The notes under the pieces: generated by a model
Told to the model about the DNA's origin: nothing
What the model saw: only the letters and a program-made list of their open reading frames with translations
The model's database searches: none
From: Pseudoips prasinana
Lineage: Eukaryota > Arthropoda > Insecta > Lepidoptera > Nolidae
DNA length: 64,000 nt
Direction of reading: 5' to 3'
Assembly (NCBI GenBank): GCA_951640165.1
Contig: OX621242.1
Coordinates: 18,903,501-18,967,500 of the forward strand
Part shown: positions 10,298 through 20,799 of the stretch, piece after piece
How the letters are laid out: the number at the start of each line of letters is the position of its first letter
Position numbering within the stretch: the first letter of the stretch is position 1
Translations under genes and position numbers: made by a program

Positions 10298-12611
10298 GAC
10301 AACAGTTATTAGTTTATTCATTTTATTATAATGAATATTTTATTTTGGCTATAGTGTAAATAAAAAAGACTTTATGTAATAGTTAATGAGTAAGTTATTA
10401 TAAAATTTTCAGTATTACCAGTATCCTCTACCAATTCGGGGCAGGTGCTCTGTGTTAAGCTAAGAACGATAGTTACACAATGGCAGATCCGCCACACACA
10501 CCAAACCATTTTCTGTTAAAACATTCTACTATGAACATACCTAATTGAAATTAAATTCAGTAATTTTCTATAAATACGTATACATTACAGTTGAGGGTGA
10601 AAAGTTTGGCGAAACTTAATGTACTTATGAAATTTATCAAAATTAATGTCAAGAGAGTGCTCAGATGTTCACTCCCACATAGTTTGTTTAAGTTTGTATT
10701 ACGTGACTCAAAGACAATATTAGTTGGTTGCCAGTTATCAATTATGTAACACTATATTATTAGAGATAGGTCCGTACACAGGGACTCTGTAGGGATGAAT
10801 GTGCGGGGCAATTTTTGGTTGCAAAGATTAATTATACACATATACTAGTCTCGTCATATCGGACAGGTTAAACTTTCATGTATTGCGCGCATCAAAAATG
10901 AGCGCATTAATTCAAATTACTATGTATATAACGCAGAAACGGAACACATTTTACAGAGACAATGTTAAACAATGGGTTCTGCCTTTCGGTGAAATGATCT
11001 CTGTTTAAGAGATATTTAATTCTAATCGACAAAGAGAGATGTCGATTTACCTACTGCACATTTAGTGTCACACCTTACATGAAATTGTCAAATTTCTGTT
11101 TGACAACTTTAATTGTGTGCTAGTCACACTGGTTTGAATGGGTGCTATGGTACCTTATCTACATAGGTATCCTAAGTTCTCTTTACACTCGGGGTACGTG
11201 ACGTTCACAGCGTCGTATATTTAAAGTGTCGACTGTATCTGACGGTTGCGGTTTGTTCAGTTTAAATAGAGACAGTATATAGATAGTAGGGACACAACTG
11301 TGTCCCTACACTATGATGTTTTATTATTTTATTTATTGTGTGTATAATACTTTACTTTTAACTTTTTTCTTTCTTTCATAAGGGAAATTCTAGTGCCGCG
11401 GGAGAGTTCAGCAAACATACAATTAGCGGATACAAAGCAACGTGGACTCGGAACAGGTATGGTATGGTTTACACAAGGAGTTGTCCTGTGCAGGGCGACT
11501 GCCTTAACATACCGAACTGATTTTGACCGACTTCAAACTAGGAGCATATATTTTTTGGCTATATTTGTTAAAAAAAATTTACGTTGTTGGTGAACTGATT
11601 TTGTTAAAGAATTCCATTCTATAGGGAATGATAATGATACATTTTGTTGATGTTGATTGCTGAATTACACGGAAAATTTATGGATAGTTATTGATTTATC
11701 TATAAATGTAATATTTATAGATGCGACAATTGATTAATATTTTTAATGGTGAACATTGTTACATCCGGCAATGCCATTTTATTACGTCCGTTGTAATATG
11801 TTTTCTTCAATAAATGCATCGTACGTAACGTACACATATATATACTAGAGACCTGTTCCGCCTTCGCATAGGTTACTTTTATCCTTGGCTTCTTCAAAAA
11901 TCTCTGACAATTATGAAAACAATAAAAAAAATCTGTAACAACGATGCAGTCAGTGACTGATAGGTCTCCGCTATAGTAGTTTCCCAGTCAGCTATAACCA
12001 ACACAAACCAACAGAGTTATTAACCTAGATATTATGATTGGCATGAATTCTTTATTTTGTCTACTGTCCCTTATAAAGTACTCTAGTAATAAGGGAGTTC
12101 CTGTTTTAAGTGACGACTTATCCTCGGTTTGAGATCGCTCAATGATATATTATGTATAGTCAAATTTTACAGACATAATGACCTCGGCTTGGTTAGTGCG
12201 CTGTCCTTTATAAAGTACTCTACTAACAACCGGATTAAGCTGAATGAGATAGAAATAACTCACTCATCCACGTACAAACAAAAAGTCTTTTTAGCATACG
12301 TTTTTTCAAATCAAGCTACAACCGTAGCTACCATTCTAATTGCACAAAAGCAAACTGAAGCTGTATAGGTAAGTGAAATTTGGACGTTGCGCTGTTTCAA
12401 CAATCTGTGTTGCTAACTTCGGATTTTATCAGGTTTCGAGATTTTTTGAACGTAATTGCTTTGTAGCGTACCGTGCGGGATTGTTTCTATCTCTGAGAGA
12501 TGGGATTATTTTTATTTTAGAGCGTGGCGGTCTTTGTCCCACGGCTTTGAGTATTGAAGGGCCGGAGTGTACATGTGAAGGGAATACATTCCCGTCTACC
12601 GAACTGAAGTA
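10298..12611. other. 2.3 kb intergenic DNA, nothing gene-like
   Basis: No convincing coding region. A 26-bp word (CTGTCCCTTATAAAGTACTC at 12063) recurs with two changes at 12201. The stretch at 11390-11595 is GC-richer and ends in a CCGACTTCAAA word typical of dispersed repeats, but was not identified. Confidence 0.4.
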
Positions 12612-12625
12612 GGTATAGTTGAGTG
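12612..12625 (+). repeat. Left target-site duplication of the R1-clade LINE
   Basis: GGTATAGTTGAGTG here is identical to 18741-18754, directly after the poly(A) tail. The pair delimits the element exactly. Confidence 0.9.
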
Positions 12626-13339
12626 GCGTGCTAGGTCGGAAAACCTCCTCGCGAGCCCAAGACTACTGGTCCCATTCGAATATTCATATTCGGTGGGAAC
12701 AGAAGTTTATGGGACGGTGCACGCCGGGCGCAGGTAGTAATCGTTTCTCGGAATGGGATTAGTCCCACGTGAAAGGGTTACTGCTTGTGGCTAATATTCC
12801 GACACAGGGGGGGGGGGGAATCTGCCAAGTTCCTGTGGTCGTATCTTGGCGGACCTTCCATACATCATCCATGTATGGTCGGAATTCCACGACGACCACC
12901 CGCGTGTTTGTGCCGTGCGCGGGGACCCGTACGGGGGGATGAAGGAGTCCTGGAGGTTGAGCCGGTGAGGGGTCGGGCAGTTGTTATCCCTCACCCGCAA
13001 CACGCCTCTTTGGTCCGGATTTCCCCTTACACGGGAGGTCGGGGTCTAGCCGGGCCCCGATCAATCGGCTACGACGTCCGGTCAGACGGCCGTCAAGGCT
13101 AGCCATGGGTAGGCGTATCTGCAGGTAGCGTCTGGGCTGGCACCGTGTGTCGGTCTGCAGACGAAGGCGCGCGCCGTGCTGGACGTTGGGCTGTCCAGTA
13201 TCGGTTCGCGTTGGAGGTCTCGCAGATTGGCATAATCCCATGGCTATACCGCCCAATATCCCTGGTGCTAGTAAAGCATCCCCTTTGAGGGCTCGGTGGA
13301 GGGTGGGGAATTGGGTTGGTGAACGCTATTTTGACATTT
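12626..13339 (+). promoter_or_regulatory. 5' UTR / presumed internal promoter of the R1-clade LINE
   Basis: This is the stretch between the left target duplication and the first ATG of ORF1. It is GC-rich and holds a run of ten G at about 12809-12818. Non-LTR elements of this kind carry their promoter in the 5' UTR (established knowledge); no specific promoter motif was identified by eye. Confidence 0.55.
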
Positions 13340-15217
13340 ATGGAAGGAAAAAACAATTTACAAATTGCCCAACCGACAGTTAAGGTAATACCCTTAACTC
13401 CTGAGGAGCTAGCGGGTGTGCCAGGAGTGGTGCACCCCATAGCAGATAAAGAGACGAAGGCAGCGAAGGCTACTTCTAAGAAGAAGGCCACTAGAAAGGT
13501 CAGGGAGACCTTTTCCCGTCCGGCCACTCCAGTACCTGGACCATCCGCGGAACAAGCCGCGGGCACGGAGAGCGATAGCTCCCTTAGGTCCGCGGTGTCA
13601 ATGGAGTCCCTGGATAGCCGAGCGGATACTCCGGGGGGGAAACGCCGGAGCACCGCGGGACAGGGAGGGCGTCCAGTAAAGGCGCCCAAATTAAGGACGA
13701 CTAGCGGGAGCTTACTGGAGCTAGAGAACCAGAGGCTGCGCTCCCAGCTGGCTTACCTGGAGGCGCGTGTGGCCGCCATGTCGGCGGAGATGGCGGAGCT
13801 TCGCCGGGGTGATGTTGCGAATTTTTCACCTCTGACGTCTCCATCCCGGCCGTCGGGAACTGCTCCGCAGTCGCCGCCGACGTTGAGATTGTCTCCGCCT
13901 CCAGCACCCGTTGTCTGCGCTCCAGCATCGCCACATCCGGCCTCGGCAACACAGAGGAGCAATTTTAAAGCTCCTCCTTCGGTTCCTGCCCGGGAAGATC
14001 AGGCCTCTCCAGAAGAGAGGTTCGCGGCCATAATGGACCGTAAAATGAGAGAAATGGGGCGCATCTGGGACCAACGTCTGGCCCAGATGCGCCAGGAGGT
14101 CATGGCGGAGATCTTCCCGGGCAGGGCCATCCGCCCGTCGCTCGCTGGGAGTGCAGCACCGCCCCAGTTACCACCTATCGCGAAGGCCGTGACGGGCGGA
14201 AAGCGGGGTGGCCGGCGTCTGAGACAACGGGCTGCCGCTGCGGAGGCAGCTGCGGCTCGAGCTGCGACGATGCCGGTGCGGTCAGCGCCACCGCCACCCG
14301 CCGAGGGCACATGGGCCCAGGTGGTTGGCCGAAAGGCTAGGGCCAAAGCTGCACGATTGAATCAGCCACCGCCGCCTCCGCCTCCAAAGAGGCCGATAGC
14401 ACTGCCGCGACCTCCACCATCCGCGGCAGTGACTATTAACCTACCATCGACCTCGGCCACTACCATGGCTGAGGTCATGAAGATGGCAAGAACCAAGGTC
14501 CAATTGAAGGACCTTGGCCTAGAAGCGGGCCTGCGCCCTAAGAGGGCTTTGACCGGGGGTCTCATTTTGAGAATCCCCGGTCCAGAGGGATCTGCGAAGG
14601 CGGAGGCCCTCACATCTCGCCTTAAGGAAGCCTTGGCTGAGACGGGTGCAGTGGTGGCGCACCCTGTAGCGATGGGGGAGCTCCGGGTGCTAGACCTGGA
14701 CGACTCCACCGACCCCACTGAGGTAGCTGAAACAATAGCCACGACGGGAGGATGCGCCGTTGCCGACGTAAAGGTCGGCGAAATTCGTTATTCCCCGTCG
14801 GGCTTAGGTTCGGTGTGGGTTCGGTGCCCACTAGTGGCCGCCCGCAAATTAGCGGCAACGGGCCGAGTACTAGTGGGCTGGATGTCAGTCCGGGTGGCAG
14901 CGCTTCCACCCAGAGCTCTCCAATGCTACCGCTGCCTGGAGAGAGGGCATGTCAGGGCTCGGTGCACCGGGTGCGACCGGAGCGCGTCGTGCTTCGTCTG
15001 TGGCCAACAGAGCCACAAGGCGAAGGAATGCACGGCGCGCGCCCCTTATTGTGTGGTGTGTGCCGACCTTGGCAGGCCGGCAAACCATCGCCTGGGCAGC
15101 GGTAGGTGTACGCCACCTAAACGAAAGGGAGCGGGACGTCCTGCCAGGTCCGCTCCTACATCGTCGCGGTCCAACGATCCGGGTTCTGGCCCCGGTGGGG
15201 TGTCCATGGAGGTCTAA
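13340..15217 (+). CDS. LINE ORF1: gag-like nucleic-acid-binding protein, 625 aa
   Basis: ORF1 proteins of R1-clade LINEs bind element RNA and form the ribonucleoprotein that ORF2 acts in. Visible parts: a basic, low-complexity N-terminal region; a heptad-like segment at about residues 125-157 (LLELENQRL ... AEMAELRRG) that should form a coiled coil; a long proline/alanine-rich middle with poly-P stretches; a conserved gag domain at about 360-520; then three zinc knuckles from residue 529 (CYRCLERGHVRARC, CFVCGQQSHKAKEC, and a wider third CVVC ... H ... C). The start is taken at the ATG at 13340; the frame is open a little upstream but without ATG. It ends in TAA at 15215-15217, and ORF2 continues in the same frame. 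No damage is visible. Confidence 0.92.
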   Translation: MEGKNNLQIAQPTVKVIPLTPEELAGVPGVVHPIADKETKAAKATSKKKATRKVRETFSRPATPVPGPSAEQAAGTESDSSLRSAVSMESLDSRADTPGGKRRSTAGQGGRPVKAPKLRTTSGSLLELENQRLRSQLAYLEARVAAMSAEMAELRRGDVANFSPLTSPSRPSGTAPQSPPTLRLSPPPAPVVCAPASPHPASATQRSNFKAPPSVPAREDQASPEERFAAIMDRKMREMGRIWDQRLAQMRQEVMAEIFPGRAIRPSLAGSAAPPQLPPIAKAVTGGKRGGRRLRQRAAAAEAAAARAATMPVRSAPPPPAEGTWAQVVGRKARAKAARLNQPPPPPPPKRPIALPRPPPSAAVTINLPSTSATTMAEVMKMARTKVQLKDLGLEAGLRPKRALTGGLILRIPGPEGSAKAEALTSRLKEALAETGAVVAHPVAMGELRVLDLDDSTDPTEVAETIATTGGCAVADVKVGEIRYSPSGLGSVWVRCPLVAARKLAATGRVLVGWMSVRVAALPPRALQCYRCLERGHVRARCTGCDRSASCFVCGQQSHKAKECTARAPYCVVCADLGRPANHRLGSGRCTPPKRKGAGRPARSAPTSSRSNDPGSGPGGVSMEV

Positions 15218-18200
15218 GCATTCTTTCCCCCCCAACTTATTTTGCAGGGCAACTTGAACCACTGCATCGCTGCGCAAGCTCTTCTTGCGCAGACGATTGC
15301 TGAGCGTTCGGTTGCCCTAGCGATAGTGGCGGAGGCTCACTCCGTTCCCGACCACCCTCGTTGGTTCGGGGCGGATGGGGGCCTCGTCGCCATTTATTGG
15401 GCAGGGGGGGAACGTGACCCCCATTGCGCACTCCTGGCCAAAGGGCCCGGATTCGTCATCGTGGAGTGGGGACCAGCAGTCGTGGTGGGCTGCTACATCT
15501 CCCCGAATTGCGGCCTTGCAAATTTTGAGGCGTACCTGGACGGGCTAACGAGCCATATTAGCTCGTGCCAGACCCGTCCGGTACTCGTCCTGGGCGATTT
15601 TAACGCCCACTCTAGCGTGTGGGGCGATGCCCGGGACGACGTTCGAGGGGAGTCACTGTTGGAATGGGCCGCCGGACTGGACCTCCGTCTTCTAAATCGG
15701 GGTTCAGTCAGCACCTGTGTGCGGTGGCAGGGGGAGTCGATCGTCGACTTGACGTTGGCGACTCCTTCGGCCATGCACCTGGTCTTGGGGTGGAGAGTTG
15801 CGGAGGAAATTGCCACGCTGTCGGATCACCGACATATACTTTTCAGCGTGGCCTTCCGTCCGCCCCGAGGCGGCCCTGACCGCAGTAGTGTTGTCCCACC
15901 GCGGCGCTGGTGTCTACGCCGCTTGGACCGCGACATGCTGACGGCTGCCGCCGTCGCCATCGCCTGGGGGGCGAGTGAGGGTGGAGAGAGGATCCCGTCC
16001 GATCCCAATTCGCAAGCGGGCTGGTTCCGGGGCATCATGTCTCGCATATGCGACACGTCGATGCCCCGGATCCGTCCGGGTGACAGACGAGGCTCGCAGT
16101 ATTGGTGGTCGGCCGAAATCGCGCGACTCCGTTCGGAGTATGTCGCAGCGCGTCGCCGACACCAGCGGGCCCGTCGGAGGAGGCGAGCCAATGCCGAAGA
16201 GGCTGCCGGAGCGCACAGGGCGTATCAAGTCGCCGTCAAAGCGCTATCCGTTGCGATAGCGGAAGCCAAAGCTCGGTCCTGGAACGAGCTCATCGAGGGA
16301 CTGGATAGGGACCCATGGGGGCGCCCGTACAAAATGGTACTGGGCAAGCTCAGACCGTGGGTCCCTCCGTTGACGAGTACCCTGGACCCGGATTTCCTGA
16401 GGAGGGTGGTGGACACCCTCTTCCCTAGGGTCCAGGATAGTCCCTCGGACCCCCCGTCACCGTCGTACCATGATTGGGACGACCAGTTGGAGGTGACGGA
16501 GGGGGAGTTGGACCGAGCAGTACGGCGACTTGCGGCCCGAAATACCGCCCCTGGCCCGGATGGGATACCGGGCAGGGCGTGGGTTTGCGCCCTGGCAGTC
16601 CTGGGGGACCGGTTGAGGCAACTGTTCACCAGTTGCCTCCGTAGTGCCGTGTTCCCCACCTGTTGGAAAGAGGCAAGGCTTGTGCTTCTGCAGAAGCCGG
16701 GCAGGACCGCCGATTCTCCCTCGGCGTTCCGACCAATCTGCTTGCTGGACGAGGTGGGCAAGCTCTTTGAGCGTGTCATAGCCGCCCGTCTCAGCGAGCA
16801 TCTGTCGCGCGTTGGCCCCGACTTATCGGACAACCAGTACGGTTTCCGGCAGGGACGTTCGACGCTGGACGCGATAAACCGCGTCCGCGCCCTGTCGGAG
16901 CCCGCTGTTCGGGCGGGGGGGGTGGCGTTGGCGGTGAGCTTAGACATCGTCAACGCCTTCAACTCCGTCCCCTGGCGGGCGATACGGGAGGCACTGGTCC
17001 ATCATAACGTGCCTCCCTATCTCCGTGGTATAGTCGGGGCATATTTGCGCGACAGGACGATTAAATTCGTCGGTCGGAACGGGATTGAGATCCAGAGGGA
17101 GCTCTCCTGCGGGGTTCCTCAGGGGTCCGTGTTGGGACCTCTGCTATGGAGCCTCGCGTACGATGCGGTCCTGCGGATAAGCCTCCCTCCCGGGGTGAGC
17201 GTCGTCTGTTATGCGGACGACACGCTGGTCCTAGCCCGGGAGGTAAGCTTCCAGCGGGCGGTACGGCTCGCCGAACTCGGTGTCGCGTGTGTCGTCACGG
17301 CCATAATGAGACTGGGCCTTCGGGTAGCGCCTCACAAGACCGAGGCGCTATGGTTCCACGGCTTACGCCGTAGGGAGGAACCACCCAGTGTGTCGATACG
17401 TGTAGGTGACGCAGAGGTCAGGGTGGGGCGGTACATGAAGTACCTGGGCCTCACCCTAGACAGCCGATGGGGCTTCGAGGAGCACTTCGAGCGTCTGGCC
17501 CCCCGAGTGCGCCGGGTAACCGGAGCGTTACACCGGCTTTTGCCGAACCTCGGGGGTCCCAGGGAAGAAGTTCGCCGCCTCTACGGAGGTGTCGTGCGAT
17601 CCATGGTCCTTTATGGGGCGCCCGTCTGGTCTGAACGCCTGACGGGCGCCTCCCGCTGCAGAGCTATTTTGAACAGCCTGCAGCGTGTGGTGGCCATACG
17701 GATCGCACGAGGATACCGGACGGTATCCTTTGAGGCGGCGACACTCCTGGCGCGCTTCCCGCCGTTTGATCTCCTGGCGGCAGTTGACGCGACGGTTTAC
17801 ACCGAGATCCGCGTCCGCCGGGAGAGCGGTGAGGCGCCAGAGCAGACGCTCGTTGCCTATAGGCGGGATGTACACCGGCGCGTACTAACACAGTGGCGCG
17901 CACGGCTTGAGTTGCGCCTGAACGCGCGCCAACGTGCCGTCGGTGCCATCCTGCCTCACCTCGAGGCCTGGGTGGGAAGGAAGGGCGGTTACGTCACCTA
18001 CAGACTGACTCAGGTACTCACCGGACACGGGTGTTTCGGTGAGTATCTGTGCCGGATCGGCCGAGAAGTGACGACACATTGTCACCATTGCGGGAGCGAC
18101 CTGGACTCTGCCCAGCATACGCTGGAGGAGTGCCCGGCCTGGGAGGCCGAGAGACGAGTCCTGGTCGCTGAGATCGGACGGGATCTTTCGCCGCCAGCAG

Positions 18201-18361
18201 TCGTTTACGCGATGCTGGCTGGCGACTCCACCAAATGGGACGCCGTGGTCTCCTTCTGTGAGGCAGTTTTGCTGCAGAAGGAGGCCGCCGAACGGGATCG
18301 CGAACGAGCCGATCCCGCTCGTAGGCGGAGGAGGCGTCGGGGTGGCGGCGGCAGCCGTTAG
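15218..18361 (+). CDS. LINE ORF2: APE endonuclease and reverse transcriptase, about 1040 aa
   Basis: ORF2 supplies the nicking endonuclease and reverse transcriptase for target-primed reverse transcription. Counting from 15242: endonuclease with NLNHC at the start, LGDFNAH at about 117-123 and LSDH at about 193-196; reverse transcriptase with GPDGIPGRAW, FRPICLLDEVGK, QYGFRQGRST, SLDIVNAFNSVPW, GVPQGSVLGP and the catalytic YADD at about 657-660; a C-terminal CCHC motif (CHHC ... H ... C) from residue 947. The frame is the same as ORF1, separated only by the TAA at 15215-15217. There is no ATG before 15773, which already lies inside the endonuclease, so the initiation mode is unclear: readthrough, reinitiation at a non-AUG codon, or a splice have to be considered. 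Length is normal for the clade and no stop or shift is visible. Confidence 0.92.
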   Translation, partial: AFFPPQLILQGNLNHCIAAQALLAQTIAERSVALAIVAEAHSVPDHPRWFGADGGLVAIYWAGGERDPHCALLAKGPGFVIVEWGPAVVVGCYISPNCGLANFEAYLDGLTSHISSCQTRPVLVLGDFNAHSSVWGDARDDVRGESLLEWAAGLDLRLLNRGSVSTCVRWQGESIVDLTLATPSAMHLVLGWRVAEEIATLSDHRHILFSVAFRPPRGGPDRSSVVPPRRWCLRRLDRDMLTAAAVAIAWGASEGGERIPSDPNSQAGWFRGIMSRICDTSMPRIRPGDRRGSQYWWSAEIARLRSEYVAARRRHQRARRRRRANAEEAAGAHRAYQVAVKALSVAIAEAKARSWNELIEGLDRDPWGRPYKMVLGKLRPWVPPLTSTLDPDFLRRVVDTLFPRVQDSPSDPPSPSYHDWDDQLEVTEGELDRAVRRLAARNTAPGPDGIPGRAWVCALAVLGDRLRQLFTSCLRSAVFPTCWKEARLVLLQKPGRTADSPSAFRPICLLDEVGKLFERVIAARLSEHLSRVGPDLSDNQYGFRQGRSTLDAINRVRALSEPAVRAGGVALAVSLDIVNAFNSVPWRAIREALVHHNVPPYLRGIVGAYLRDRTIKFVGRNGIEIQRELSCGVPQGSVLGPLLWSLAYDAVLRISLPPGVSVVCYADDTLVLAREVSFQRAVRLAELGVACVVTAIMRLGLRVAPHKTEALWFHGLRRREEPPSVSIRVGDAEVRVGRYMKYLGLTLDSRWGFEEHFERLAPRVRRVTGALHRLLPNLGGPREEVRRLYGGVVRSMVLYGAPVWSERLTGASRCRAILNSLQRVVAIRIARGYRTVSFEAATLLARFPPFDLLAAVDATVYTEIRVRRESGEAPEQTLVAYRRDVHRRVLTQWRARLELRLNARQRAVGAILPHLEAWVGRKGGYVTYRLTQVLTGHGCFGEYLCRIGREVTTHCHHCGSDLDSAQHTLEECPAWEAERRVLVAEIGRDLSPPAVVYAMLAGDSTKWDAVVSFCEAVLLQKEAAERDRERADPARRRRRRRGGGGSR

Positions 18362-18740
18362 CCCAACTCCCCTCGGGGCCCGGGCGGCAGTGTGAGAAGT
18401 GTCCTCTACTGTCGCCACGTCCAAGCGGCTCCGGGATGACAGCGATCTGTTTGTGGCGCAGTCGCTGTGCCGTACTGGCAGGAGTCGGCAATAGGGGATG
18501 GCAATCCAAAAGAGCCCTCCCAGGGTACGTGTCCCGACCATCTGGGACATGGCGCAAAAGGGGGGTACCGGAGCAGCATATCCGCGTTCCCGGGACTCCC
18601 CCATCAGGCGCCAAGAGAAGTCCACGGCAGGTAGGTTTAGTCGGTGCAAGTCCGACATACCCACCCGCAGACACTTTTTGCGGGTGGCATGCGAAGGCAT
18701 TCCCCCTGCCTTATCAAAAAAAAAAAAAAAAAAAAAAAAA
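18362..18740 (+). other. 3' UTR and poly(A) tail of the R1-clade LINE
   Basis: Non-coding, ending in TTATC followed by about 24 A. A stem-loop close to the end pairs CCACCCGCA (18661-18669) with TGCGGGTGG (18679-18687). The stem is kept in the truncated copy at 49 kb. In related elements such as SART1 a 3' UTR structure is recognised by the reverse transcriptase (established); the same role here is inference. Confidence 0.75.
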
Positions 18741-18754
18741 GGTATAGTTGAGTG
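18741..18754 (+). repeat. Right target-site duplication of the R1-clade LINE
   Basis: Identical to 12612-12625. Confidence 0.9.
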
Positions 18755-20799
18755 CCAAGTTAACCATACAAGGATTTTTGTTTTATGTACAGTCGTTTAA
18801 CGATCGAACTGGTCGTTAAAGGACTGTACGTAAAATATAATTGATCGATACTATTTTGGATTTTCTTAAGTAAAATGAGGTAATTATGACTATTGGCCCA
18901 GTAAGGGAGAGCAAATAGAGAAATCATAGATTAGATTTAGTTTAGTAGGTTTCCATGTGCCCGTTATTTTGTACTATGACTTGATTGGGCACGTATATCC
19001 AAGTTTCAGGATATATTCGAGATAATAAAATTATTATGTTAATATTGTAGTCCTACGTGTAAGTAAGTTCGCCAACGCGTAAGTGATACCATGTGCTTAG
19101 GCGTCATAGCTTTAATTGTATATAGCCTTCCTGCCTAATTCGTAGTATAAAAATAATGACATATTATTATAGATTATTTAAGCATAGCACTATGGATTAG
19201 AGTCTCAATTGTGGCCCACCAATGAAATCATGGAATCATAGGTCAAAAAAGTTATTTGCGATTAAATTCACACGCAATAGAGATACATGGTAATAAAGTT
19301 GTAATATCTGCCTCGCAATTTATAAACGCCGTAAAAAACATGTGAACGACATGTTCTATTCTGCGTTTATAAATTGTGCGCCAGATATGTGAACTCCAGT
19401 AGCTCAACACTCGAAGTACCAGGCACTACGAACCAGTGCGGCTTAATAAGATTTTAATAATGAATGAAAAGGTGACAACTTTGCTATGTAGCGGCTACTG
19501 TACCTTCTGTATTTTACGATCTAAGTTGCGCTCGTAAACTCTTGGGAAACGGGGTGTACATCAATTAACAAAAACTTGATTTTAACTCATGTTAAAACTG
19601 TATACTCAATACAGGGGTATTTCATTCTACTAAAACCAAAAACATATAGGGGTATTTCATACTACTTAATTGGGGAAAAAGCAGACGGCCTACCTGATAG
19701 TAAGCGGTTACCGTAGATTTGCGATTGGACCCTGGACTTCCCCATGAGCTCTAGAGGCTTCACTTACATCATAAATATTTCAGTTCGGTAATGCATCCTC
19801 GTTTGTTCACCTATCTTGTCTGTGTGTTGATGTATCTAAGTAATGGCGTAATGTCTACGGGGATTAACCAATAGCACATATAATATTACCTGGAAATTCT
19901 CCGTTATCAAATTTTTATAGCCCCAAAGGATGGGCCAGTGACTTATTCAGAGAGAAGAGAGACTAGGCAGTTACTGATTCATTTAATTAAAGTTTTCTTA
20001 AAAATATCTTCTGAACTCTCCTTGTCACGTTCCAAGAAATTAACCCGGAACTTTTGAGACCAACTTTAGCATTTATTTGTGGCAACCCGGGCATAATATT
20101 TGCATGGGTATTTGCTGGTATAGTTGTACCATATTACTTCCGCCTGCCTTTACCAACATAGATATTTGGAGACCGTCCAAAAGTATGTGAACACCGCTTA
20201 CCGCGCCATAACTTTGTAAGCTGAGCTTATTCCTCAAAGTTACTTGACTCACCTACAACTAGTGGAGGCGACACACACTGGATCGCAAAGTTCCATAGAC
20301 ATAGGCCTGTAAAAACTTTACTTGTTTTTCTTGTTGAATATCAATGACGTATGATTAGAAAAGTCATAACAATTTCGTATTTATGTACCTTGTATGGACG
20401 TCCGAAGAATATTTTTGTTAAAATATATAGGTATTAAAAGGGCAAAATAAATAAATGCCGAGGAATAGGCAAATATTAATGGTGCCAGAGGGAATATTGC
20501 GCATTCACTTGGTTCCAGAGATTTTTTTCACTTTTGTACTCGTGTTTTCTCCTATACAAATTGTAACAAAATATTTTATTTTCGGATGAAATCATACAAG
20601 ATACATAAATATGACATTTTTATGACTTTCTAAGCATACCACATTAATTTTAAATAAGAAATGCAAGTATTTTTTTTAGATACCTACCTATTAAACTCAA
20701 TTTTCAATCCAGTGTGCGACATGACGCTGCACCGGCAATTGAATTGTTTTGTACGATTATCACATAGGTGATAACTTGTCTTTACCGATAATAAAGATC
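18755..20799. other. 2 kb intergenic DNA with two small inverted repeats
   Basis: No gene. At 18787-18829 GTACAGTCGTTTAACGA pairs with its inverted copy with one mismatch. At about 19312-19382 CGCAATTTATAAACG faces CGTTTATAAATTGTGCG. Around 19680-19750 there is a degenerate segment of the dispersed repeat seen better at 34768-34990. Nothing else recognised. Confidence 0.45.

Larger units (their letters stand above)
12626..18740 (+). mobile_element. Complete R1-clade non-LTR retrotransposon (about 6.1 kb)
   Basis: The element is bounded by a perfect 14-bp target duplication (12612-12625 and 18741-18754). It has a 5' UTR of about 710 bp, ORF1 with three zinc knuckles, ORF2 with an APE-type endonuclease, a reverse transcriptase and a C-terminal zinc-binding motif, a 3' UTR with a stem-loop, and a poly(A) tail of about 24 bases. 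It is markedly GC-rich compared with the surrounding DNA. Both ORFs are open end to end, so this is a recent and possibly active insertion. The clade call rests on the two-ORF plan and ORF2 architecture. The insertion site does not look like rDNA or TTAGG telomeric repeats. A truncated relative lies at 49231-49412. Confidence 0.93.

Noticed and set aside
12612..12625. Insertion into rDNA or telomeric TTAGG repeats, as for R1 or TRAS/SART elements
   Set aside because: The flanks show neither 28S-like sequence nor TTAGG arrays.
13099..13689. Open minus-strand frames across the R1-clade LINE (also 16225-16962, 17885-18700 and others)
   Set aside because: They are mirror frames of GC-rich ORF1/ORF2, without domain character, and overlap well-supported coding sequence on the other strand.
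15218..15246. Very short intron between ORF1 and ORF2 (GAG|GTCTAAG donor, TTTGCAG acceptor)
   Set aside because: It would be only about 35 nt, below usual insect intron size. Kept only as one possible explanation in the findings, not annotated.
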